Assembly: GCA_021018995.1 (NCBI GenBank)
Contig: CM037596.1
Location: forward strand, 8,879,501-8,943,500
Direction: 5' to 3'
Source: Chloranthus sessilifolius
Lineage: Eukaryota; Streptophyta; Magnoliopsida; Chloranthales; Chloranthaceae
DNA: 64,000 nt
Made by a program: the position numbers and the translations under genes
The notes under the pieces: generated by a model
Told to the model about the DNA's origin: nothing
Database searches by the model: none
What the model saw: the letters and a program-made list of their open reading frames with translations, nothing else
Part shown: one piece after another, positions 54,401 to 60,494 of the stretch
Numbering within the stretch: position 1 is the first letter of the stretch
Layout: each line of letters begins with the position of its first letter

Positions 54401-57400
54401 TGGATCTTGTTTCCTGCCGTATTATGGTGACATGGATGTTACCTTCTTCGAAGGAACACCGTTTATACTCCCAAGCATGGATCAAAATCTCGTCTGCAAT
54501 CTCAATTTATCGCCTGTAAGATTTTCCATTTTGGCCCGCTCTGGCTACTGGAGCACCATAATTTCGAGCTTTTTATATACTGGTTTGAGAACTTGTATTG
54601 GCATGCTTATAAGTTATATTTTGCAAGAAGCTATGATTGTTAAGTTTTCCCATGCTGAAAACAACACTCTAAAGTCTTCAAAGTGACTAAACGTTCGATT
54701 GAAAATTTGCCAAAATTTTTGTCTGAAATTCAGGTTGATCTTTGTTTCGTTCATGACCGAAACTGGGACCGAAACCGAGATTTTGTTCTTTGCTCCCCAA
54801 TGCCCTCTTCAGAGGGGGATTGGTTCAAAATGATGGAAGAGAGCACTGATGAGGTTCTTCCAGTTATTGATATAGGAGATGAAGGAGAGAAAAATATGGA
54901 AGAAAACAAAGAAGGTGAAGAAGTTGAACCCAATTTGATGGATATGGGAAAAGGTTGGTGTATGAAAAGAAAAGATTCAGAACACTACCGCTGAGCGGAC
55001 AGCTTAAATGGACCAAGGTGGGGAGCTTCCTTCTTAGATGACTACTCAGGATCTCTCTCCCAATGACGGTCCTCCCTTGTCTGATATGTATCTTCCTATT
55101 GTTGCTCGAAAGGAATCTAGATGTTGCACTCATCATCCAATCAATAAGTATATGTCATACCAAAATTTGTTTGCTAATCATTATTCTTTCAGTTTTTCGT
55201 TGGATTCTATATCACTTCCTAATTCTATTTCGAGTGCTTTGTTCCAGCCACAGTGGAAGGAGGCTATAGTTCAAGAGATGAGAGCTCTTGAGAAAATAGA
55301 ACATGGGAGGTGGTCAACCTTCCAGAAGGAAAGAAGATGGTTACAAATGGGTCTACACATTGCAATATAGACCTGATGGATCTGTTGTAAGCTACAAGGT
55401 CAAAATGGTGGCAAGAGGGTTTCCTCAAACTCAGGCAAAATTGATTATCAGGGCATGTTTGCTTCTGTTGCAAAGTAAAAAACCATAAGGTATTACTGTC
55501 TCGCGCAACATTCAAAAATTGGCCTCTCCCAACTTGATGTGAAGAATCCTTTTCTTCATGGAGATCTCTAGGAAGAAGTGTATATGGCCCTTCCTCCTGG
55601 TTTTCTTAAAGAAGGTGAAGGATAAGGTTTGTAAACGCAAGAAGTCCATATATGGTTGAAGCAGTCACCTCGTGCCCGGTTTCAAAAGCTTAGTGAGGTT
55701 GTAATGTGATATAAGTACCTAAGAAGCCACTATGATCACACCTTGTTTATAAAACAAGAGGTGCACACCACAACTATCCTTGTATATGTGGATGATATTA
55801 TCATCACGGGTGATGATAGTGAGGAGATACTATGTTTGAAAGATCACCTTCGTAGGGCCTTCGAAATGAAGGATTTGGGTCCCACTTAAGTATTTCTTGG
55901 GAATTGAGGTGGCAAGATTTGAAAGGGGTATTGCATTGTCACAAAGGAGGTACACATTGGATCTTCTTCATGAGATAGGGATGCTTGGATGCAAACTTGC
56001 AATCAATCCCATTGAGCATAACCACAGGTTGCATGGAGAGGTTGGTGAATCTCTCAAGGATCCTAAATTCTATTAGAATTAGCAGGAAAATTAATCTGTC
56101 TTACTGTTGCTTACTCTGTGAGTGTGGTTAGCAAGCACATGCATTCACCCAAGATGCCATCTACATGATTCTTAAATACTTGAATGCGAGTCCTGGAAGA
56201 GGACTTCTATTTTGGAATCACAGACCCTTAGATATTGAGATCCTTTCAAATGCTGAATGGGTTGAATCTCGGGATGATAGAAGGTCCACTACTGGATATT
56301 GTACCTTCTTGGGTGTAAATTTGGCTACTTGGAGATCAAAGAAGCAACACGTGGTATCCAACTCTAGTGTAGAGGGGGAGTACAGAGCTATGTCTCAAGG
56401 AGCTTGTGAGGGATTGTGGTTGAGACATATTCTATCTAATCTTGGAGTTAAGGTGACCTCGTCTATGATTCTTTATGGCGACAATGAGGCAGCTCATCAC
56501 ATCACTGAAAATCCAGTGCATCACAAGAGAACAAAGCATATTGAGGTTGACTGTCACTTTATCAACGAAACGGTCGAATCAAAGGAAATCACCATTCATC
56601 AAGTTCGTTCTAAAGATCAGTTGGCTGAAATCCTCACCAAAGGTGTTGGGGGAAAGCGTCTATTTGACATCACCTCCAAATTGGGCATGATTGATATCAC
56701 CATTCCTCAAGTCTGTTCTGAAGATCAGTTGACTGAAATCCTCACCAACGGTGTTGGGGGAAAGCGTCTATTTGATATCACCTCCAAGTTGGGCATGATT
56801 GATACATATGCTCCAACTTGAGGGTTAGTGTTGGTGATGTAACTAGTAACATGTGTTGTGCATTTAATCATATTGGGTGTGTGGAGTAAGTATATAACCC
56901 TAATTGCGGAGTGTTCTAAGTTAAGCAACTACCCTAATTTCTTCTCCTCTCTCTTCTCCTTCTTCCTCACCTAAACCTAACCCTAACCCTAATCCAATCT
57001 AACCAATTTAACTATTACTTGTTGTTAGAATGTACTTCTAAGCTAGGTAATTACTTCATTATAAGGCTAAAGAAAATTTAGTAGATCGTTGTGGATTTGA
57101 AGGAAACTAATTATTTTGCTTGGTAAAAACATGACATGTTTTCAAGAATAAGGCGGAAGGAAAAACATGAAGTTGTAGAATATATAATTTTTTCATTGCA
57201 GCCCAAGAATTTAATGAGAGGTTTTTGACTGTAAACTGATCATTTAGGATACACTAGCAATTCCTATAATTGGACAAAGAGTTTAGACAATGTTAAGGAA
57301 AGATTCAATCATGGATGTGCAATCCTCCTTAGCATCTCTGTTTTACCTTATGCTTACTGTAGCCATGTCCCTCATGTTGCATTTACCCATTTCCCCATAG

Positions 57401-58795
57401 GCTACACATTGACACAGCTCAAACTCACAGGCCCCAGTCGTATTGGTTTGAGGCTTTCTGGCATTAGCACAACTCTCTTCATTCCACAGTTTAAAATGCC
57501 TTGGAGAGTGGTGTCTTTGTCTCGCTAAAATCCAACTCCGTAAAACTGTACTGGTTCTTCACAATAGGAATTAAACTGTTGTTGGGTATATATTTGATCG
57601 GTTAAGCATATTGAAGGGATTGTGGATGAACTCTAGGAACACAATATTAATGTAGACCTCTCTCCCAGTAGGACACAAACGTCATCCCTTGACTGTTGAA
57701 CACCACAACCTACTATAATACAATAGGAATTTTTTGGCTTCCGACAAAAGAGATGAAGACAACCTCCTAATAGGGCACACTTCCTCCGTCCCAAATATTT
57801 CATTTGAATGATCTTGAGATCATGGGCGTACCATCAGACGCCCAGTTTTTTTACTTCATGCGGCACACATCCCAAAAAAGTGACCTTTGAATCAGATTTT
57901 AGCGTGATGAGTTCCACCGCGTGATGTTAAGGTCTCTTTTTGGGCATGTATGCCACTTGAAATAAAAAATGGACCGTCTGATGGTACACCCATGATCTCA
58001 AGTTCCATCAAGTTCCCTGTTAGAATTGTCATGAATTTGAAAGAAACGTTTGTATATATGCTAACTTTTGTACCAAGCAAAGCACAAGATGCTGAAAAGC
58101 AGCCAGAGACTAAACATGGGACACTATTACTGCTTTATGGATTGTTATTTTGAAATTTTACAGGTGGAGAAATGGGTTGATCCAAAGTCTGGGCAGTCAA
58201 CTGGGCGGATTAAGCACCCTGATTCATTATTAAGGGCAGTACAAACTCTAGTTCATCACTCAAAAGTAAATGCCATTGCCGTTGTGGGGCGCTTTCCAGA
58301 TGATGATGTAGAAGAAGTAGAAGATTATCGACAGGGAAAGGTAATAGTCCATGATTTATGAGATAATGGCTCGTGACCCACATTTAAACACCAAAATAGT
58401 GTTTAAATGATGTCATACCATTATTTATTTATTTGTTATTATTATTTTTATAACCTGGGTGTCCAGGCCTCTTAGAGCGCGCTCCAAGTTAGCATGTGCC
58501 GGGTCATCATGGGATATAAATCCCTAGGGTGGCCCCACTGGGGGATTCGTACTCAGGTCTCCTGCTTCCTGAGCGGGTACCTGGTCATCGCACCAAACAT
58601 CATATTGCACCATTTAAGCCTGGTGCTAAATTTCTCATATTTATTACTCTGTAGGGGATAGATTTGTTGGCTGGAGTGGAGGCAGTAATAAGCCATCTCG
58701 TAGTGAAAGAGTTTGAGATCCCTTGTGCTCATGCTCCTGCATTGTTACCTCTTCCGCTAATCTCATCGCTATGCCCAAGATCAGCTGCTGAAGAG
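30748..58795 (+). CDS. DUF3326 family protein, plastid-type (six exons, 3' end outside the window)
   Basis: Exons 30748-30879, 30981-31115, 44109-44225, 45646-45774, 58164-58340 and 58655-58795 join to 277 codons without a stop. All introns are phase 0 with GT-AG ends. The product starts with a Ser/Arg/Cys-rich presequence of about 45 residues without acidic residues, consistent with plastid targeting. The conserved body follows: MIIPTGVGASIGGFAGDALP, AAMLYWPMPNALYVEGYALD, GSWGLEPVHQNK, RLRHLHVADATRASLGLPV, NAIAVVGRFPDDDVE and FEIPCAHAPALLPLPL. This is the DUF3326 family, shared by cyanobacteria and plants, whose biochemical role is not known. The last visible residues are CPRSAAEE, and the family continues for roughly another 120 residues; no further exon was found before 64000. 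Introns 2 (about 13.0 kb) and 4 (about 12.4 kb) are filled with transposons, yet every exon is clean, which argues for a working gene. Confidence 0.88.
30981..31115 (+). CDS. DUF3326 exon 2
   Basis: Forty-five codons between GTGTCTAG and AAC|GTAAAT, reading FSRPYTCVMIIPTGVGAS and on to CLISHPN. The acceptor at 30979-30980 was chosen over the AG at 30987-30988 because only the former keeps phase 0. Confidence 0.87.
31190..31390. repeat. GC-rich GGCCCGGCC repeat remnant
   Basis: CTCGGCCCGGCCCGGCCTG, GGGCCGGGTATGGGCTAAGG and GACCCGGCCCGACACG are packed into 200 bp. The segment at 32190-32385 shares GGTATGGGC and GGGCTAAGGTA words and the same orientation. The two may be the ends of one interrupted element or two scraps of the hAT-type MITE family. 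Confidence 0.45.
32190..32385. repeat. GC-rich GGCCCGACCCGG repeat remnant
   Basis: Shares GGCCCGACAC, TTGGGCTAAGGTA and GGTATGGGC words with 31190-31390 and ends AACCCGACCCGGCCCATTTA. It is non-coding apart from chance open frames on the other strand. Confidence 0.45.
32386..32815. mobile_element. Long-TIR MITE copy, left end unclear
   Basis: Contains the family core (CGTCCCAATCTTCC, GAGATCATGAGCCTATCAGA, then inverted TCCATGACC...AAGATCC and GATCTCTATTGGTTGATTCA). Its right end GTAAGTAGAGGTACC matches the family terminus in reverse. The left terminus is replaced by the GC-rich remnant. Confidence 0.55.
33102..33472. mobile_element. Long-TIR MITE
   Basis: The left arm AAGTACCTTTATTTGCACCT and the reverse complement of the right arm, GGGTACCTTTACTTGCACCT, start inverted repeats of roughly 85 bp. 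These end in ATTAGA(C/A)GACTG / ATTAGAAGGTGG. The core is shared with the other copies. No clear target duplication. Confidence 0.7.
36342..36381. repeat. (AT)n microsatellite
   Basis: About 20 uninterrupted AT units inside the solo LTR, 170 bp before the paired-motif array. Confidence 0.95.
36549..37109. repeat. Array of eight paired ATCGATCGATCG(A/G) motifs
   Basis: A 13-bp motif close to ATCGATCGATCGA starts at 36549/36569, 36617/36638, 36685/36706, 36767/36789, 36845/36866, 36928/36950, 37001/37023 and 37074/37095. Members of a pair are 20-22 bp apart; pairs recur every 68-83 bp. A GGTYCAAA-like word often precedes each pair, and the spacers are AT-rich and diverged. Of 48 CG positions in the motifs about 32 remain CG; 14 of the other 16 read CA or TG. 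The chance open frame at 36804-37031 (repeated SIDR/NQSI) is a by-product of the repeat. Confidence 0.9.
38237..38529 (+). repeat. 5' LTR of the non-autonomous element
   Basis: Begins TGTTGGAGATTATATAAG and ends TAGTTTTAACA, with CTATATAAAGAGGGC as a TATA box near 38357 and CT-rich sequence after it. Confidence 0.85.
38530..38544 (+). other. Primer binding site
   Basis: TGGTAACAGAGCGGG immediately follows the LTR. It differs from the common TGGTATCAGAGC initiator-Met site at one position. Confidence 0.8.
40336..40647 (+). repeat. 3' LTR of the non-autonomous element
   Basis: Direct copy of the 5' LTR, about 19 bp longer, mostly because of an expanded CT run at about 40530-40557. The terminal TG has become CG and the CA end has lost the C. 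Confidence 0.85.
41290..42650 (-). pseudogene. Decayed Gypsy pol (RT and integrase fragments)
   Basis: Minus-strand pieces in pol order: RT near 42295-42546 (MNEVIHPYLTRFIFVFF, LLYSKSWDDHIQHL, CTKAEYLGHVIYENGVTA), integrase near 41800-42024 (CDIRQRNKVKNIAPAGLLQ, IWIEISMDFIDGLP) and near 41615-41710 (SAYHPQTDGQTE). The RT-integrase gap is too short for a full RNase H. The RT catalytic FDD has become a YIL-like stretch. No LTRs were found. Confidence 0.8.
43323..43712. mobile_element. hAT-type MITE with GGTTTCGGTT repeats
   Basis: The ends TAGGGGTGGAAGTCGG and, as reverse complement, TAGGGGAGGAAGGAGAAA are flanked by CTGGTTGG and CTGGTTGC, an 8-bp duplication with one mismatch. The interior is built from CCGAAACC/GGTTTCGG words in both orientations and is non-coding. 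Confidence 0.75.
44109..44225 (+). CDS. DUF3326 exon 3
   Basis: Thirty-nine codons between AAAGTAG and AAG|GTGAGC, starting VLNAAMLYWPMPNALYVEGY and ending PVHQNK. It follows a 13.0-kb intron. Confidence 0.9.
44695..45290. mobile_element. Outer GC-rich repeat interrupted by a MITE
   Basis: GGGCCTAAAGGCCTGGCCCA and TTGGGCCTAAAATA on the left, and TCTGGCCCAAAATGTTATAA through GGGCTGGCTCAACCTACTGA on the right, share vocabulary and spacing. They become continuous if 44750-45116 is removed. Confidence 0.55.
44750..45108. mobile_element. hAT-type MITE with perfect 8-bp duplication
   Basis: CTAAAATA occurs at 44742-44749 and 45109-45116 on either side of a 359-bp insert. The insert starts TAGGGCTGCAATGGG and ends CCCGTTGACAACCCTA, inverted ends with a one-base indel. 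Eight-base duplications are the mark of hAT transposition. The interior is GGGTTGGGTCC-rich and non-coding. The element at 59950-60494 has the same ends. Confidence 0.88.
45646..45774 (+). CDS. DUF3326 exon 4
   Basis: Forty-three codons between GAACAG and AAG|GTACCC, reading VGLVLDAGIEEELRLRHLHV and ending VTDTPLK. The acceptor choice is fixed by phase 0. Confidence 0.9.
46535..46820. repeat. Tandem duplication, period about 146 bp
   Basis: ACTTGGCACA...TTTGGGTGCCACATA..GAAAGGGAC and GATAATAATAGTAAC-type segments starting at 46535 recur at 46681 with perhaps 15% divergence, through to a shared GTGACAAAAAACCTG end. Non-coding. Confidence 0.75.
46880..47754. other. Unassigned stretch, possibly LTR/leader of a retroelement
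   Basis: A CT-rich patch ending TCTAACCCTAAACCTAAAGC (about 46930-46980), followed by GACGTCAGCATGATG / GATGTCAGCAGG words, resembles in style both the Copia 3' end at 56829-57005 and the interior of the non-autonomous element (GTTGACGTCAG near 39108). A true alignment was not possible by eye. No reliable coding frame. Confidence 0.3.
47884..48258 (-). pseudogene. LINE ORF2 C-terminus with zinc-binding motif
   Basis: The frame begins RNRCPMCLGSEESIPHLVIY followed by C, i.e. CX2C...HX4C of the zf-RVT region, and continues WQGPRFEGQERD and TMWGMWLERNTRIFNRIRR to the natural stop. The last 125 codons are intact. Confidence 0.88.
48335..49157 (-). pseudogene. LINE ORF2 middle region (minus strand)
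   Basis: Frames give LPVFYMSIFLCPMEVIHMLE, PRCFGGLGIRNLHLSNITLL, TSAWWKGISGIWPMFSRWIR and FSWGDGSRIRFWDDPWAAL. This is the conserved region between RT and the zinc-binding end; it overlaps a second frame at 48335-48808. Confidence 0.85.
49371..50174 (-). pseudogene. LINE reverse transcriptase (minus strand)
   Basis: Motifs in order: RGLNSTFIVLVSKKEEAEEL, DFRPISLLNCLVKILSKVLA, QNQGAFVSKRQLPDTFVVAQ, WKTDMERAYNRVNWSFLG, then after a stop SSRGLRQGDPLSPFLFNMVG and ISHLQFVDDIVLFC. The catalytic box reads FVDD instead of YADD; the second motif keeps both Asp residues. Stops at about 49686 and 49371 break it. Confidence 0.9.
50460..50880 (+). pseudogene. Copia protease/pre-integrase
   Basis: Reads VINSRAIDHMTKDSRDY, where the family has DSGA before DHMT, so the catalytic Asp and Gly are replaced (NSRA). 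It continues FFQVRLADGSFTRIIRAETI, LCNVLYVLDLFTQLLSVSGV and NCSIAFYPSHCLVKDLTTRR, ending YLDVDH. The frame stays open into the foreign insert, giving a chance chimera of 276 codons (50310-51140). Confidence 0.85.
50931..51800 (+). repeat. Ten-unit minisatellite of hairpins alternating with pyrimidine tracts
   Basis: Units start near 50931, 51066, 51146, 51236, 51320, 51409, 51502, 51587, 51659 and 51747. The best unit has GACCCACGCAGG, then GTCACA, then CCTGCGTGGGTC, a 12-bp stem around a short loop containing GTCAC. It is followed by CCACTCTAACAATCTCTCTC-type C/T-rich sequence of 40-60 bp. Spacing is 72-93 bp except for the first (135). Chance frames of Ser/Leu/Phe/Pro-rich protein cross it on the plus strand. 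Confidence 0.9.
52235..52510. repeat. Degenerate repeat around ATGTGGGTCTTGAGGCCCATG
   Basis: Near-palindromic TGTGGGTCTTAAGGCCCATG-type words recur about four times, roughly every 60-80 bp, separated by TTAGGTTATATGG-like segments. Non-coding. Confidence 0.65.
53975..54520 (+). pseudogene. Copia integrase core and C-terminal part
   Basis: Reads NLKVLRADNGGEYTN, the region of the second catalytic Asp, then STHGIE, TPHPNAVPKRNIRHLLEVAR and NVPTYLWGEAVLTATYL, then decays in several frames to MDVTFFEGTPFI. The Asn-Gly and Glu residues expected after the DNGGEY box are partly changed. Confidence 0.85.
55215..56060 (+). pseudogene. Copia reverse transcriptase, decayed
   Basis: Visible parts: WKEAIVQEMRALEK, GYKWVYTLQYRPDGSVVSYK, KMVARGFPQTQ, QLDVKNPFLHGDL, then the catalytic LVYVDDIIITGDD at about 55785-55820 and FLGIEVARFERGIALSQRRY. 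The YVDD box is intact; stops and frameshifts interrupt the rest. Confidence 0.88.
56165..56821 (+). pseudogene. Copia RNase H with an in-frame 108-bp duplication
   Basis: The 218-codon frame reads NAEWVESRDDRRSTTGYCTF, WRSKKQHVVSNSSVEGEYRA, then YGDNEAAHHITENPVHHKRT and KHIEVDCHFINE, the Copia RNase H and 3' end of pol. The first Asp of the domain has become Asn (SNAEW where the family has SDADW), so activity is unlikely. Codons for the C-terminal HQVRSKDQLAEILTKG segment occur twice (56591-56698 and 56699-56806), keeping the frame. Confidence 0.9.
56829..57005 (+). repeat. 3' LTR-like end of the Copia element
   Basis: TGTTGGTGATGTAACTAG follows the polypurine-like tract. TATATAACCCTAATTGCGG and a CT-rich patch come next, and the segment may end at TCTAACCA. 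No 5' partner was found in the window, so the right boundary is a guess. Confidence 0.6.
57780..58015. mobile_element. Core of a long-TIR MITE
   Basis: GATCTTGAGATCATGGGCGT...CCATCAGACG and, inverted, CGTCTGATGGTACACCCATG / ATCTCAAG face each other around a short centre. Terminal sequences of the family are missing. Confidence 0.6.
58164..58340 (+). CDS. DUF3326 exon 5
   Basis: Fifty-nine codons between TTTTACAG and AAG|GTAATA, from VEKWVDPKSGQSTGRIKHPD to EDYRQGK. It follows a 12.4-kb intron. Confidence 0.92.
58440..58600 (-). mobile_element. SINE in DUF3326 intron 5
   Basis: On the minus strand a box-B-like GAGTACGAATCCC is followed by GGGATTTATATCCC, GCTCTAAGAGGCCTGGACAC and an A/T-rich tail. 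These are the same blocks as in the SINE at 27709-27861. Target duplications are not clear. It makes up about half of the 314-bp intron, and its surroundings (58370-58430, 58605-58635) resemble the ends of the MITE at 541-961. Confidence 0.6.
58655..58795 (+). CDS. DUF3326 exon 6
   Basis: Forty-seven codons between ACTCTGTAG and GAG|GTCAGT, from GIDLLAGVEAVISHLVVKEF to CPRSAAEE. The following intron extends past the window end, at least 5.2 kb. Confidence 0.9.
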
Positions 58796-59949
58796 GTCAG
58801 TTGTCCTTTTTTGGATTGCTTCAAATGAATAAATAAATCTCTTTTTATGTGACTAGTATCAATGGAAGTGTCTATGAGCCTTGAACTCCTTTTACCAGTG
58901 ATTTGTGAATATTGCTTAAAGATGAAATCTGCATATACTCTTTTACCAGCTATATGTGCCTAGAAGGTGGAATTTAAGTTTAAGAATGTTATGGATCAAT
59001 GATGAAAGAAAATAAACTAAGAAACAATCCTAAAAAAATTGATAACAGTTCGGATCAATCGCATAACTCCGTGTATAAGCAACACTGTTTTGATAAAAAT
59101 CATCACTAGCCATGTTCAATGATCCTCATATGCATACCTTGATCAGGTTGCTCGTGTCATACAGCTATAAACTGAGTTCCTTATGATTTTGAAGACATAA
59201 ATATGGTGTAATTTAGGGTAAAGATTTAGAATTCAGAAAGATAAATAGGGTTGCGATATCGTAGTTAGAATTAAGATCAGGGGTGATGAAATATATAGAG
59301 CTTTGATATTGTGTAAAATATTTGAAAAGGTTGAAGAAGAGAAAATAGAGACACTTCATCAATAGGAGTCAACTAGTTATTCTTTTCAAGGGAAAACAAT
59401 CAATAGAGTGAAATCTCTCTTTCTCTCTCATTCATGAAAAGGCTCCCACAAGATGGTATCTCATCTGATCACTTTTGCGATCATGCTCAGAGGCAGGGGT
59501 AGTATGTTATATCATTTAGTATACTATATTATAACCCTTATAGGTACATGAAAGAGAAAATAAAATCATTAATATGATAATGTATGTAGTGAAAAGTGAA
59601 TATCTTAATTAGTTAGAATTTGCTGACATTTAATGGGAAAAGTTTGTGTTTTGTGAATTGTGAGCATTCCAAACTTGTTCATTGGTTCAAGTGGTTTTGA
59701 ATGTTTGTTTCTTAAACTTCAAAATAGTTCGAAGAATCTTCGCGGATGGTTTCAGAAACTGTGTTTGATATATTATATGTGTTATTATTAAAACGTTACC
59801 AGATGAAGGATATTATTAATTTCTTGAAGTAACGAGGAGTGGATTTGTGCCCTCTTTTAGCCCTTTAAATGTCGAAACTGTCTTCAAATCCCTTTTCTAC
59901 TGAAAACAAGTAGCTACTATGAAACAAAATTATATTAATAACTCTCGAC
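58796..59949 (+). other. DUF3326 intron 6, first part
   Basis: AT-rich, no further exon and no clear element ends. GT at 58796-58797 is the donor. Confidence 0.6.
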
Positions 59950-60494
59950 TAGGGCTGTCAATGCGCCCGGGTCAGGACCGGGCCATTCTTGCCCCTAGCC
60001 CGGCCCTACGCCAAGCTGCAAGGCGTCCCCCCCTAATCCAACCCTTGGCCGGGGGCAACACATACTCAGCCCTAGCCCAGCTCTAAGCCAGGCCGGGCAG
60101 GGTTGCAGGTCATTTCTTCCTTTTGATAACATTTTTGTTTTATATATTTATTTATTCATAGCCCTTTCAATTGGTTATATAAGCTGTTTACGTGGCTAAC
60201 TGAGGGTTATTTTACTAAAATACCCTCAAAGTACTCCATTGAACGATAAAATCTGTGGGTATTTTAGTAATCCTATTATATAAATCATAGGTATATTAAT
60301 ATTATTTTAAAAAATATATTATCAGGGGGTCTGGCTGGGGCGGGCTACAGACCATCTGGCCCTAACCCGGCCCAGTCTAGAGCGGGCTACTGGCACCTAG
60401 CGGGGACCTATATACCGAACCGGGCTAGGGGACTTGAAAAACCCGGAATTTCCAGGCTGGGTTGCGGGACAAGCCGGGCCGATTGACAGCCCTA
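59950..60494. mobile_element. hAT-type MITE
   Basis: The ends TAGGGCTGTCAATGCGCCCG and ...CCGGGCCGATTGACAGCCCTA are inverted copies. The interior is rich in CCCGGCCC words at both sides, with an AT-rich middle. The flanking 8-mers CTCTCGAC and TTCTTTAG do not match well, so the duplication has decayed or the element was rearranged. Same ends as 44750-45108 and 19195. Confidence 0.75.

Larger units (their letters stand above)
50290..57005 (+). mobile_element. Decayed Copia element with a foreign insert
   Basis: Plus-strand Copia parts in order: protease and pre-integrase (50460-50880), integrase (about 53975-54520), RT (about 55215-56060) and RNase H (56165-56821), then a polypurine-like TTGAGGGTTAG and a 3' LTR-like segment (56829-57005). 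Frames are broken many times. The pre-integrase is followed by about 3 kb of unrelated sequence (50885-53970) in place of the first half of integrase. The 5' LTR and gag were not found; the LINE at 47755-50222 adjoins the 5' side. Confidence 0.88.
45775..58163 (+). other. DUF3326 intron 4 (12.4 kb, transposon-filled)
   Basis: Holds a tandem duplication, a minus-strand LINE, a Copia element with a foreign insert and a MITE core. Remaining parts (45775-46490, 46830-47754 and 57010-57770) are AT-rich. The piece at about 45990-46320 is a run of TTCGGGGAAA / GAATTTTTT-type words that resembles 61360-61760. Confidence 0.85.

Noticed and set aside
56965-56998. CCTAAACCTAACCCTAACCCTAA reads like telomere repeat
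   Set aside because: Only three or four imperfect units inside a Copia LTR-like, CT-rich segment; similar ACCCTAA words are common in plant leaders and LTRs.
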